A stretch of DNA of 64,000 nt from Meloidogyne chitwoodi. Lineage: Eukaryota > Nematoda > Chromadorea > Rhabditida > Meloidogynidae. Shown here piece after piece: positions 13,331 to 24,801 of this stretch. The stretch is taken from the NCBI GenBank assembly GCA_015183035.1, contig JACZZP010000002.1, positions 2,108,001-2,172,000 of the forward strand. Direction: 5' to 3'. Each line of letters opens with the position of its first letter. The first letter of the stretch is position 1. The position numbers and the translations under genes are program-made. The notes below the pieces were generated by a model. It ran no database searches, was not told the origin of the DNA, and saw only the letters and a list, made by a program, of their open reading frames with translations.

Positions 13331-13834
13331 TATTAAAAAAATTTTTTTTTTAAATATGCCGCCTACTATTTTATATAGTTAAAATTTTTTTCCCATCATT
13401 TTTTTTATCTTTTTGTTAATTAAAGTTGTAAAAATAAAAATCTTTTATTCTCTATTTCCGGCTACTTTTTTTTTAAAGTACTAAATTTTTCCTTTCAAAA
13501 TTGTTTTCAATTTGTAATGGCTAAACTTTTTCATAAAGCGGATCTTATTGGCTTTTATAAAAGAATTTTATTTTCAGCAAATTCTAATTTTAAATTCATT
13601 TTTATTTTTAATTAAAAATTTTTTATTTTATTTTATTTTTAAATTTATTTTTAATTAAAAAAAAATTATTTTAATTTTATTTTTAAAATGTATTTTTAAT
13701 TAATTATTTAAAAAAAAAAATTTTTTAATTTTTTTTGTTACTAGTTTTTTAAATCATTTTTAATTAAGAGTTTTTTTTAATTTTATTTTCTATATTAATT
13801 CATTTTCTTTTTTTTTTTAGAAAAAAAAAAAATT
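13331..13834. other. AT-rich spacer
   Basis: The stretch consists of long T and A runs ending in a pyrimidine-rich AG acceptor-like tract (13807-13820) just before the next ATG, which may be a trans-splice or cis-splice acceptor. Confidence 0.45.
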
Positions 13835-16800
13835 ATGAGCAATCGTCGGCGAAACGCAACTCCTTTAAATGAGGGGGGTCCTCCAAGTTCGAGACCACGT
13901 ATGGAAAACAACATTTTAAATAATAATAATAATTCAACAAATTCAATAAATTTAACAAATGCAACAAATTCAACAAATTCAACAAATTCAAATAATTCAA
14001 CAAATTCAAATACTAATGCTATTGATGTATTTAATTTTTAAATTTAATATAAATTATAAAAAAAAATTTTTGAATAATTAAGATCAACGCAATAATTGCT
14101 GCAGAACGTGCAAGAGCTGAGTTTGTAAACATTCCTCCAGCGGCTAAAATGATAAATAAAATTGATCCAATTACACAAATGACTTGTGTAAACTACCTTT
14201 TTTGTGGTTGGCGTGGATCTTTCACATTTGAGTAAAATTTTTAGTTGAATTAAAAAAAAAAAATTTTTTTTAGCACGATAACTGGATTAGTCCTTTTTTC
14301 CCATAGGGGAGCGACCGCCCGTAGATCGTTCGATAGAGCGGATGTTCGTCTTCAAATTGGTAGAGGTAACGACGCGCAAATTGTGGCAATTTATGCCTAC
14401 GATTCTTGTGCAGCAATATTATCACGTGCTAATGTGGATGATGTATTTATATATATTTTAATATTTAAAACAAAAAATTTTTTTTTAGATAATTTGTTTA
14501 ACTACACTTGCTGTTATAGATCAAGCAGGTGATAAGAGCAAATGGAATGGCTCTGTGCCATTCTGCCTTCGCTTTTCGCGTGCAAGTTCTTTGCAAGTTG
14601 TAATTGCTGGACCAAATAATAATAATGGAACTAACAACAACAATGATCTTGCCAATGCCCAGGAGATCAACAACAACAACAACACTGTTATTGGCAATCG
14701 TAATAATTACAACAACAATAACAATTGTTTACCGATTGGAGGAAATTATAATGCTGGAATTGGAAATGGAGATGGAAATAATAATAATACTGGATTTTCT
14801 GGAATTGCTGGGTGTAGTGGAGGTGCAATTCGCCAGGTCATTTTTGTTATAAATTAAAATTTAATTAGGTAAAAAATTTTTTTTTAAAAGTAAATTTAAA
14901 TACAAAAAAAAAAATATAATTTGAAAAAATATTTATTTTTGAATTTTGTAGATATGATGAGCAATAATAATAAGATAGAAGAAAAAAATTTTTAATGGTG
15001 TGGAATATTTTTTTGATTGGAGAAAAAAATGAATTTTAATATAATTTTTTTTTATATATTAATAATTAATTTTTTGTTGCAATTAATTTTTATTAATTTA
15101 ATTATTTTATAAATCTTCTTTTATCAATTTAATGTTAATGAATAATAATTATTAAAGAAAATAGTTTTTTTATGATAAATATTTTTTTGAAATAGAATAT
15201 AATAAAATAATGTTTGAATTAATTTTGAAATAATTTAATTTAATTAATGATGTTGTTTTCAATTTATTTAATTAATGTTTTTTAATTTTATTAAAACAAA
15301 TTTATTAATTTTTTTTAAAATTTAATTAATAATTTTTTTTTTAATATAATTAATAATTTTTTTTTAAATTTAATTAATTAATGTTTTTTCTAATTTAATT
15401 TTTAAAAATAAATTAATTTTATTAATGTTTTAAATAAATTTAATGAATTTTTAATTAATTAATTAATTTTTTTTTTTAAATGTAAATTTATTAAAATAAT
15501 TTAATTTAATTTTTTTTTTTTTAAATAAATTTAATTAATGATTATTTTTTAATTTAATTAATTAATTTTTTTTTAATTTAATTTTATTAAAATAAATTTA
15601 ATTTATTAATTTTTAAATAAATTTAATTAATTAATTAATGTTTTTGTTTAATTTAATTATTAAAATAAATTAATGATGTTTTTTAATTTAATTAATTGTT
15701 TTTTTAAATTTTATTAAAACAAATTTATTAATTTTAATTAATAATTTTTTAATTCAATAATATTAATTTATATTTTTTTTTCCAAGTTTTATTAAAATAT
15801 AATTAAATTTTTTATGTTTCATATTTTTTTTTAATATAATAAAATTTTTAAATAATTAATGTCCTTCCATATTATTTTTCTTTGTTTGCAATAAAAAAAA
15901 AAGTTTAATGAAATGAAGTAATTGAATTTAAATAAATTTAAAAATTAATTAATTAAATTTGAATTAATAAAAAAAATTTTTAATTATTTTACTTAAATAA
16001 TAAATTATTTAATTTAAATAAATGAATCTTAAAATTGATTGCCTAAATTTGATCAATAAGTAATAAAAATATATATTTTCATTAAAAAAAAAGTTAATTA
16101 GGTATTTTCTTTACAAAAATTAAATAATTGATTTAATTTAATTAAAGTTAAAAATTAATTGATTAAATTTGAATTAAAAAAAAATTTAACTATTTTCCTA
16201 AAAAAAAATTAAAATAAGTTAATTAATTTAAAAAATTGATTAAATTTGAATTAATAAAATAATTAAATTATTTTCCTTAAAAAAAAATTAAATAAATTAT
16301 TTAATTTAAATTAATTAATTTAAATTTGAATTAATAAAAAAAATTAATTATTTTCCTTAAAAAATTAAATAAAATAAAATAAATGATTTGTAAATAAAAC
16401 TAAAAAATTGATTGACTAATGAATTATAAGTAATAAAAAAAAATTTATTTTCTATTAATAAATTATTTAATTAAAAAAAAATTATTTTCTTTAAAAATTA
16501 AATAAATTAATTAAATAGATTAAATTTGAATTAAAAAAAAAATGATGTATTTTTCCTCAAAATTTGGCTCCCCGACTTTTCGTCAATGGACTTTACGTCA
16601 ACGGACCATCCGTCAATACTTTTAGTCAATGGACTTTATGTCAACGGACTTTTCGTCAATGAACAAATATTTTTTAAAAAAGTTAAACGAGAATTTCGTT
16701 TTAAATGTTACAGTTTATTGTAAAATATACTTATATTAGTTATAGTATGTATTTAGTTATTGTAATTAGTAATGGAGTGGTTATGGTAACTTAAATTGCG

Positions 16801-18249
16801 TGTTGATCTTATTGGTGGTGATTTCTAGGGAGGTCAGTCCAGTTATGCTTCTTTTTAACGGTAAAGGACGATTCAGAGTCGGCTGATTCAGAGTAGCTCG
16901 TATAACTTTTTTCATTTTAAACTTTTTCAAATAATTTTTATATCATTCGAAAGAGCTCCAAAAGTGGAGTCTTTTCATCAATTGGACCGATCAGATCAGT
17001 TGATTTTAGAAAAAGTTACGCCCGAAAAACTCGAAAATCAAAATTTTCCACTTATCACGCTATTACTTTTTGTTGAGTGATCTGATTGGATCGGTCAAAT
17101 TAGATAACTTTATCCGCTTATCGGATGCTTTCGATTAATAAAAGAACTATTCAGATCGGTTAAGAAATAAAAAAGTTATGACCAAAAACAACCTGCTACT
17201 CTGAATCGGCCGACTGAATCATCCCCTACCCTCTTTTTAATTAATATTATTTTCTTTAATTTTTTAAAAAATATTTGTTCATTGACGAAAAGTCCGTTGA
17301 CATAAAGTCCATTGACGAAAAGTATTGACGGAAGGTCCGTTGACGTAAAGTCCGTTGCGAAAAGTCGTGCCACCCAAAATTTAATTAATAATATAAAAAT
17401 TTTTTATTTAAAATTTAAATAATATAAACTTTTTTATTTAAAATATACTTAAATGATAATGTAAAAAAATTTTTGTAATTAAATAATTATATTAAATTAT
17501 TTTTTTCTTTATTTAAATTAAAAATATTTTTTTACAGACGCCTTCGTTGTTTTGGGCGTTTCAAAATGCCGGAAGAGGAGGAGACTCTGGTGGTCGGCGG
17601 TCCTCCCCGCGTCTTAGGGGACGTTTGGGGAGGACCCCACCACCAGGAACGAGCAGTAGTCTCTCCCAAGATGATGGTAGGTATATTTTAAAAAAAAATT
17701 TTGGAGGTTATTAGGTGAGATGAAAGGTGGGTAGGGAAGGGGAGGGGATATTTAAAAAAAAATTGTGGGTAGTAGTAAATAACGGGTATGGTAGGGAAGG
17801 GTTTTTTTTGAATTTGAAAAAAAAATTGTAGGAAGTAAATACGGGGTAGGGAAGGTGGGTGGGAATGCTCGTGCTTAATTAAAAAAATTATTTTAGTGCG
17901 CTTCCATGATGGAGAGGAGGATGATGATGATGACGTGGTTGTGGTGGAGGAGGTTTCAGGCCCGCTCCTGGAACCTCCTCCCTTCCGTCCTGGTATCGGT
18001 CTCCGGGAGGACGAGATACAAAAATTCGTGGCGTCTGCGGAAATGCTGCCACCGACCTACACGGATCAAGAAGGGGAGGGAGAGGTGGGAATTAATTGCA
18101 CAATATGCCACCTAGGATTTGAACCAGCTATGTTTGTGGTCTGGCCAGCGTGCCTGCATAAATTGCACTGGGAGTGTTTTGTGGGTCTTTCTCGGAACTA
18201 CCGGGTCTGCCCTATTTGTCGCCGTGATATGGTTCGCGGGACAATATAG
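13835..18249 (+). CDS. RING-H2 finger protein with Asn-rich N-terminal half (six exons)
   Basis: Six exons (13835-14026, 14083-14231, 14274-14442, 14489-14836, 17538-17676, 17897-18249) join with matching phase at every junction into 449 residues. The first exon is Asn/Ser/Thr-rich. Exons 2-4 contain an unrecognised globular-looking part (INAIIAAERARAEFV; VRLQIGRGNDAQIVAIYAYD), followed by Asn/Gly-rich linker. Exon 6 starts with an acidic stretch and ends in a RING-H2 finger: C400, C403, C418, H420, H423, C426, C437, C440. RING-H2 proteins are usually ubiquitin E3 ligases, so the product may target a host factor. The fourth intron is 2.7 kb and hosts two nested MITEs; the fifth is G-rich. The last two exons are strikingly GC-rich. 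The join across the large intron rests on phase only. Confidence 0.65.
16558..17382. mobile_element. hAT-like MITE (809 bp) with 8-bp TSD
   Basis: The element (16566-17374) has inverted ends of over 100 bp carrying repeated motifs such as GACTTTTCGTCAATGGAC and TTTATGTCAACGGAC. It is flanked by CAAAATTT on both sides (16558-16565 and 17375-17382). An 8-bp duplication with long inverted ends suggests a hAT-type non-autonomous element. No transposase is present. It has itself been invaded by another element at 16859-17231. Confidence 0.8.
16850..17240. mobile_element. Second MITE nested within the first, with 9-bp TSD
   Basis: The element (16859-17231, 373 bp) has imperfect inverted ends sharing GATTCAG and GATTCAGAGTAGC. 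It is flanked by TCTTTTTAA on each side (16850-16858 and 17232-17240). A 9-bp duplication would fit a Mutator-like element, but the ends are too diverged for a firm class. Confidence 0.68.
17729..17863 (+). other. Two G-quadruplex motifs in the RING-gene intron
   Basis: 17729-17747 reads GGGTAGGGAAGGGGAGGGG, and 17843-17863 has four G-runs of at least three separated by short loops. Both meet the usual four-run quadruplex rule on the transcribed plus strand, in a window where G-runs are otherwise rare. Confidence 0.75.
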
Positions 18250-18264
18250 GGCAGATCCGGTAGG

Positions 18265-18337
18265 CCCCAGGGATCCCGATAAAAAAAAACTTTTATTTTA
18301 ATTTTTTTAATGTCTTTATTTATCGGGATCCCTGGGG
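18265..18337. terminator. Perfect 19-bp hairpin after the RING gene
   Basis: The arms CCCCAGGGATCCCGATAAA (18265-18283) and its exact reverse complement (18319-18337) flank a 35-nt AT-rich loop, starting 16 nt after the stop codon. It may stabilise or end the mRNA, or be the ends of a tiny fold-back insertion. A second inverted pair (TGTCATTTA / TAAATGACA) follows at about 18376-18435. Confidence 0.6.
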
Positions 18338-18857
18338 AGGGAGGGAGGGTGGGCCTTATTTTTTTGTAATTGTTGTGTCATTTAAAAAAAAATTTTATTA
18401 AAAAAAATGTTTTATTAAAAAAAAATAAATAAATGACACCCAAAAATATTTCTGCCTTTAAAAAAAAATTATTTAAATTGCCTTTAAAAAATTAATTAAA
18501 TTATATTTTTTTTTTGCTTTATTATTATTTTATAATATTTTACTGCCTTTTATAATTTTTTATTTTTTTCAGAATAAAGTAATAAAAAAAAATTTTTCCT
18601 TTATTTGGTTAAAAATTAGTTTTTCCTTTATTTGGTTAAAAATTTAGGATATAATAATAATAATAAATTTTAAATTAAAAAAAAATTTTTTAATGGTAAA
18701 GAAAGAACTTTTTAAATTCATCATTAACATTTCTATAAAATTTTTCCACTTATATGTCAACTTTTAACTTTATATAAAATAGTTCTATTTTTTACTTCGA
18801 GCACTTGTAATATGTAAAAAAAATATTATTTTTAAATTTCAGATAAATCAACAACAA
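18338..18857. promoter_or_regulatory. Spacer with TATA-like promoter of the polymerase gene
   Basis: This AT-rich spacer includes TATATAAAATAG at about 18771-18782. A possible 36-bp 5' intron or trans-splice acceptor (gtaatatg at 18807 to ttcag at 18842) lies between it and the ATG at 18858. Without that intron the TATA-to-ATG distance is about 50 nt, similar to the late genes of the element. Confidence 0.4.
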
Positions 18858-21800
18858 ATGAATAACGATCCATTTGTGATTGAATCAGTTCGTGAACTAA
18901 GATCCAGGTCCAGAAACACAAACGGCGAAATTTGCAACGTTAGATTTGCTCCTTTAGAGGATCAGCCACGCCCTGATCTTACTTTAACAACACTTATTGC
19001 CCGTCTCCTAGCACGGGTTGTGGGTGATCGCCCTTCGCCTATGCGCATTGGCCTACAATTACACCCACCCGCTTTTCATAATCCATTTACCGTGCCACTT
19101 CGCCCTCCATCTCAGAATAATGCCGCCGCTTTAGCCGCAGCTATTGAACGGTTGAATGAGATTAGCCAGGCTGGCATTGATCTTTTACAGGGCACGACTA
19201 CTACTAAGGTTATAGCAGTATGGCTACTAAATTCTCATCGGACAGGAAATCCAGATGATCATAGTGGTGAGTAACAGTTTTGATTTTTACATTTTTTTAA
19301 AATAATTATGTAAGGCATTTCTGTTATTCAAGGTGCATGTAATATTGATCAAGAACATGTCATCACTCCACAATGTCGATCCATTGTCAAAGTAATTAAT
19401 CCAAATGACCGTTTTTGCCTTGCTCGCTCTGTTTATATTGGTCTTACAAAAATAAATGTAATTGATTTAAATGTAAGAAGGATCACACCTCGACAACAAA
19501 AAGATCAATTTAGAGCGTTTTGTAGACAACAGGAAGAACATTTAAATGATGTAATTGAACTAATGCAAAATTCGGGTCTCCCTCTCGATTTACAAGAATA
19601 TTCGCTTACACATGTCGCCGCTTTGCAACGTTATGTCAATGAAAATGTAGGAGGTTCTGGACTTATAAGAATTGTTGTATTTAGCAAAGAGCAACAATAC
19701 AAGATTATTTTCAAAGGTAAACAGGAATATAGTTTAATATTATTTTTTAAATTTATTTCAGGAGAGGGACGTGCTGCGCGTTACAACATTTGTATTCTAC
19801 TACAAAATGGTCATTATAACTATATTACAAGGCCTGAACAACTTTTCAGTGCTCATCGCTTCTGCATCGATTGTGAAAAAAGTGTAACACGATCCTATCA
19901 CTGGGCTGGCTGTACCATTGTTTGTCGACTCTGCATGCGTTATGGAGCAAATTATCCATGTCAATTGATTGAAAGAATTCCATGTACTGATTGCGGTTTT
20001 GTTTTTCCTCAACGGGCGTGTTATGAATATCATCTGAATAATCAAGTCCCGGAGGAAATGGTCGGCCCACGAACACGAACTTTTGCTTCAATTTGCCAAT
20101 CTCGACGCATTTGTTCACTGTGTAATCGGATTATTTTTGGTCTACAACAACAACAACTTCATGACTGCATTACAGAGCAGCAGAATCAACAACAACAACA
20201 ACAACAGTTTAATGGCCAATTGATCGATTGTGCAAAATGTCGGGGTCCTCATTTACCAGAACATCCATGTTTTATTCAGCCACTCAATTCTACTGAAAAT
20301 TCTATAATTACCGAAGAAGAGGAAGAAAATGTTTTTGAATCTTCTATAGGTATTTTTGTTTCTCTTATACAATATATTATTTTTTTTTATTTTAGGAATT
20401 GAAAATGAACAAAATCAGCCACCACAACAACAGCAACAAGTAAATTCACAGAGGCGTAATAAGAAAAAATTACCTTTACGGTTTTGCTTTTTCGACGCCG
20501 AAACATCTCAGGAACAACCTATGGCTGTTGGTGCAAACAACGCAGGGTATAAACACATTCCGGTGCTTTTGATTGCTGAAGTTCTATGTGAAAAATGTAT
20601 TAATAAGGGTATAGGCATCAAAGATATTGGTCAGCGTGCAACAGGATGCTTCTGTGGCAAACCAAGAGGTGAAAGATGGCAAAGATGGTGCTCTCCACCT
20701 TTTAAAAATGCACCTGGTGACAACACGCCTTTGCCTTCTAATTTATTTTATAATCCACGCCGAATGTATTTTCATAGTTTTGATAATGAAGAAGAAAGTC
20801 CTGTTGATCAATTTCTGGATTATCTTCTATCAGTAATTTTTTTTAATTTTGTTCAATTTTTATATTCAGTATGGTTCTCAAAAAATGTTAACAGTCTGCA
20901 TAGCCCATAATGGAGGCAAGTATGACTTCCACCTAATACTTGAGGCACTCCACAAGCGAAATTTACCTCCAACAAGTCTGTGTTCAACAGGCTTAAAAAT
21001 TTATTCAATGCGTTTGGGAGGCAACCACCAAAGGAAAATACTTTTTAAGGACTCGCTCAATTTTTTCATCTGTGAGCTTGATGCCCTTACTAATGTATTT
21101 TCACTGCCTGTTGATGTTGCTACTTCAAAACCGTTCTTTCCATACCTTTATATAAAGCGACAAAATCTGCATTTGAGAATTCAAGGTCTACCGGCAATTG
21201 ACTACTATCAGCCGGACTTTAAAAAACCTGAAAAAAGAGCCCAGCTTCTTGAATGGCATCAACAACAACAACTGAATAATACAACAAATTTCCAACTCCG
21301 TGAGCAGCTTCTTCTCTATTGCGCAAACGATGTTGCTATCCTACGTGAGAGTGTTATTCGCTATCGCCGTCTTATTGGGGAACACACGGCCGGGCTTGAT
21401 CCATTTTTAGCTTCTTCGACCGCAGCAGGACTCGCACTGTCAACAATGCGACGTTGTTTTCTGCCTGAGAACTGGCTTGTACACTCACCAGAAGGAGGTA
21501 AAAAAAAACTAATCTTTTACATTTATTTTATTGAAAAAAAATATATTTATTTCAGGCTTTCTGCGTGGTAGGAGAGCCTCCGCAGAGTCGCAGCGTTATA
21601 TTAGATTATTTGAATTGGAAAATAAGGAAGCTCAAGGAAAAGTTCAGTGTGCCCAGTGGGCTATTGGTGAAGCTAATGTTGAGGATTGTGGATTTAGACT
21701 TGACGGTCTTTGGTATCGGGCACCTCCATTAAAACCCTTGGCCATAGAATACAATGGGTGTTTTTACCACGGTAATATCTATTCATTATTTAAAAAAAAA

Positions 21801-23957
21801 AGTTTTTTCTCACTAGGTTGTCCTCGATGCTTTCCAACACGGAACCAACGACTAGCCGGGGGGCGTACTGCAGAGGAACTTTACGAGCGCACACAATTGC
21901 GCCTATACGAACTTGAACAACAAGGATATTCCTTACATGTAATTTGGGGGCATGAGATGAAAGAAAGGCTTCGTTTCAATCAGCAGCTGAGGCAAACATG
22001 GAATGAAATAGATGTTGTAAGGCCGATGGATCCAAGGAAGGACTGTCTTAGAGGAGGGAGAACGGAGCCTTTCAAACTTCATCATATTTGTACATCTGAT
22101 GAGGAAATTATCTACATTGATATTGTATTTGTTAAAAAAAATTTTTTTTCTACAAAAAAAATTTTTCAGGTAAGCCTTTATCCATATGTAATGAAGTCAA
22201 GAGAATTTCCAATTGGGTGTCCTGTTGTTCTAACAAGAGAAACACTGTTGCAACCACCTAATGCTCCTTTACCATGGACTCGGCCTCATCACAACATTTA
22301 TAAGGGCCTTTTGTTAGTCCGAGTTCTTCCACCAACATCAATGAATGGTCTTCCACCACTTCTTGGATATCGAACGCATGATGGAAGACTAACATTTCCT
22401 CTTTGCGCTTTATGCGCAGACAATAAACACCAACAACAATGTCGTCATCAAAAGGAGAAACGATCATGGATAAGCGGCTATACACATGTTGAGTTAAATA
22501 AAGCGCTAGAATTAGGTTATCAGATATTGGATGTTCATGAGGTTTTTTATTTTAATTTCACTTTATTTTTTGAACTTTAATATTTTAGGTGTGGAATTAT
22601 GAGCGTTGGGATCCTCAACTGTTTAAAGGATATGTCAATACGTTTGTAGGACTTAAACAACAGGCGAGTGGATGGCCCCAAAATTGCGATTCACAAGAGG
22701 CGCGTCAAAATTACATTGACGAATTTGATCGCATCGAGGGCATTAGAATTGATCCAACAAAAGTGGAAGTAAATCCTGGACTAAGGATGATTGCGGTGTG
22801 TATAATTTTACAATTATTTATTCAAGAAAAAAAATTATTATTCCAGAAAAAAAAAAATTTTTCTTTGTTTAAAAATTTTTTTTATCAATTTTTAGAAAAT
22901 ATTGGCAAATTCTTTATGGGGAAAATTGGCTCAACGTGTTGGCAGTACTGAAGTAAAGTATGCACAAACACCAGAAGAATTCCATCAATTACTGGATGAC
23001 CCGACGCTCGAAACTCTTGATTTTGAGCATGTGAGTGAATATATGGACCGTTGCGTTGTACGGAAAAAGGAAGAATTTGCTAAGCCGCCTGACACTAATT
23101 GTCTTCATGTGGCAGCGTTTGTAACATCCTATGCCCGACTTCATTTATATCAATATATGGAGGAACTTAGGCGCGTTGGTGGTCAGTTACTCTATTGTGA
23201 CACTGATTCGATCTTTTATGTTACAAAACGTGGAGCTAATAGAGTGATAGAGGGTGAAGCTTTGGGTCAAATGAAGCGTGAACATCCAACTAGACGCATT
23301 ATTGAATTTATTGCAGGAGGTCCTAAAAATTATGGGTTCAGGCATATTGATGCGACAACTGGAAATGATGAAAGGGCAGAACTTAAAATTAGATCTTTTC
23401 CACTCTCTTATGCGACCCATCAACTGATAAATTTTCAAACAATGAAAGAACTTGTTATTTGTCAGTTTAATATCGATGGAGAAATGTAAGTTTAAAATTA
23501 AAAAAAAAATTTTTTAAACAATATATTTAGTGATGAAACTCTGTCCGAAAGTTTTATGGATGTTTCTAACAACAGCAACAACATGATTATGGTAGAATTT
23601 CCACAAATTGGACGTACACAACGTTCCGATTTATACACAATGATGACTAGGAAAGAATACAGGACTTGTTTTGAAAAGGGGAGGATTAGACCAAATATGG
23701 AAACACTTCCATTTGGACACAGAAATGTTCAAGAACAGCAAACAGAAGTACCTTTTTAAATTTATTAAAGTTTTAATTACAATTTTTTCTTTAAGTTTAC
23801 TCCAACTTCACTACTTTCTATTCAACCAATTGCAATATCTACACCAGTTATTCGTCAACAAAATTCACAAAGACAAGAACTGGATTTACAGGATATTCCG
23901 GGATCTTCAGGTTGGACAAATGTTGATTATTTACAAAGATATCCCCCACCATTTTAA
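18858..23957 (+). CDS. Protein-primed family B DNA polymerase (12 exons, about 1,500 aa)
   Basis: This is the replicase of the element. The N-terminal third has a CLARSVYIGL segment typical of Maverick polymerases and several Cys/His pairs (CIDCEKS, CRLCMRYG, CTDCGF, CSLCNRI, CAKCRG) that look like zinc fingers, plus Gln runs. The 3'-5' exonuclease motifs are present: DAE in FFDAET (about 20493), HNGGKYDFHL (about 20905), and YCANDVAIL (about 21317). The polymerase motifs are DIVSLYP split across the intron ending at 22168 (motif A), KILANSLWGKL (about 22895, motif B) and YCDTDS (about 23194, motif C). All catalytic carboxylates are kept. Eleven short introns break the gene. Such enzymes start synthesis from a terminal protein bound to the DNA ends. 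Exon limits were placed by eye. Confidence 0.94.
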
Positions 23958-24047
23958 TTAATTATTTTAAATTTTATTGATATTATTTTTTCAAAAATGT
24001 ATTTAATAATAAATGTATTTAATAATAATAATAATAAATGTTTTCTA

Positions 24048-24677
24048 TTATATTCTTGGAAATTTTATAAGTAGGGGTAAAATTATATTATCAAATAAAT
24101 CTTTCATATGTTTAGTACAAGTTAATCCTGTTAATATAACCCGTCCAGAGATGTATATAAGACAAGAAGCTTCTCTTTTATCCCCATCTTTCATCTTGAA
24201 TCGAAATGCTGGAAATATTGTAGGCTCATAGGAAGCTTTTGTAATTTTTTCGAATAGTTTTTCTTGTTGTTGTTGTCGTTTAAAGTGTTTATAAATCAAT
24301 TCAATGGCGACTTTGTTCATATATCGATACGAACCAACAATGTTTGTAACTCTGAGATTTAAAATTCCAATTTCACAAAATTCTTGTATTTTTGCTGCTG
24401 TAATAGAAGCTTTTATTCTTTTTATCACCCTATAAGCCATTATTCTTGCCATATTGATGCTAGGAACACCTGTTAATACCACTTTACTAGATTGAAAAAT
24501 TAATGCGGCTGTTGTTCTATTATGTTTATGGCGAATACGCATTATTATTGAATGGAATCGCTTAGGATTATATTCAGTATTTATTCCATTTTGAGCTATT
24601 TTAAGAAAATTTTCTGATGTAAATCTTTGAATACCAGGCAAAAGTTTAAAAACACATGTACAATTTTCAATATTCAT
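24048..24677 (-). CDS. TATA-box-binding protein (TBP) encoded by the Polinton
   Basis: A single-exon ORF of 209 residues begins at the ATG at 24677; the frame is open a little further upstream but has no earlier ATG there. It has both TBP repeats. Repeat 1 contains YNPKRFHSIIMRIR and TTAALIFQSSKVVLTG, matching the near-invariant TBP signature. Repeat 2 contains NIVGSYRYMNKVAIEL, YEPTIFPAFRFKM and CLIYISGRVILTG. Of the four DNA-intercalating Phe positions, three are Phe (F41, F61, F155) and the fourth is Tyr (Y175). A Gln-rich insertion (RQQQQEK, about 134-140) lies in repeat 2. There is no long N-terminal extension. It is clearly diverged from a housekeeping TBP yet intact. It is co-directional with the PAZ gene 124 bp upstream, a spacing seen in nematode operons. 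A role in transcribing the element's own TATA-led genes is inferred. Confidence 0.93.
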   Translation of the reverse strand: MNIENCTCVFKLLPGIQRFTSENFLKIAQNGINTEYNPKRFHSIIMRIRHKHNRTTAALIFQSSKVVLTGVPSINMARIMAYRVIKRIKASITAAKIQEFCEIGILNLRVTNIVGSYRYMNKVAIELIYKHFKRQQQQEKLFEKITKASYEPTIFPAFRFKMKDGDKREASCLIYISGRVILTGLTCTKHMKDLFDNIILPLLIKFPRI

Positions 24678-24801
24678 ATTTACTTTATAAAATAATAATA
24701 ACAAATACAATATAGATGGAAAAATATAAATAAATAAATGGTAAATAAAAATTATTAATTGTTTGATTAAATTTAAAAAAATAATAAATTATCTATAATA
24801 A

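Larger units (their letters stand above)
14837..17537 (+). other. 2.7-kb AT-only intron with nested MITEs
   Basis: Apart from the mobile element at 16566-17374, the stretch is almost entirely A and T, with TTAATTAA-type runs. No gene is visible. Its GT and AG ends fit in phase with the flanking RING-gene exons. Confidence 0.5.

Noticed and set aside
14604..14852. Alternative-frame ORF over the Asn-rich exon
   Set aside because: It is a shadow of the AAC/AAT repeats. The other frame joins neighbouring exons in phase.
17176..17373. Minus-strand open frame
   Set aside because: It lies entirely in the inverted end of the hAT-like MITE.
24678..24710. Upstream extension of the TBP frame
   Set aside because: It begins at a TTG codon, not ATG, and adds residues of no TBP character; the ATG at 24677 is the better start.
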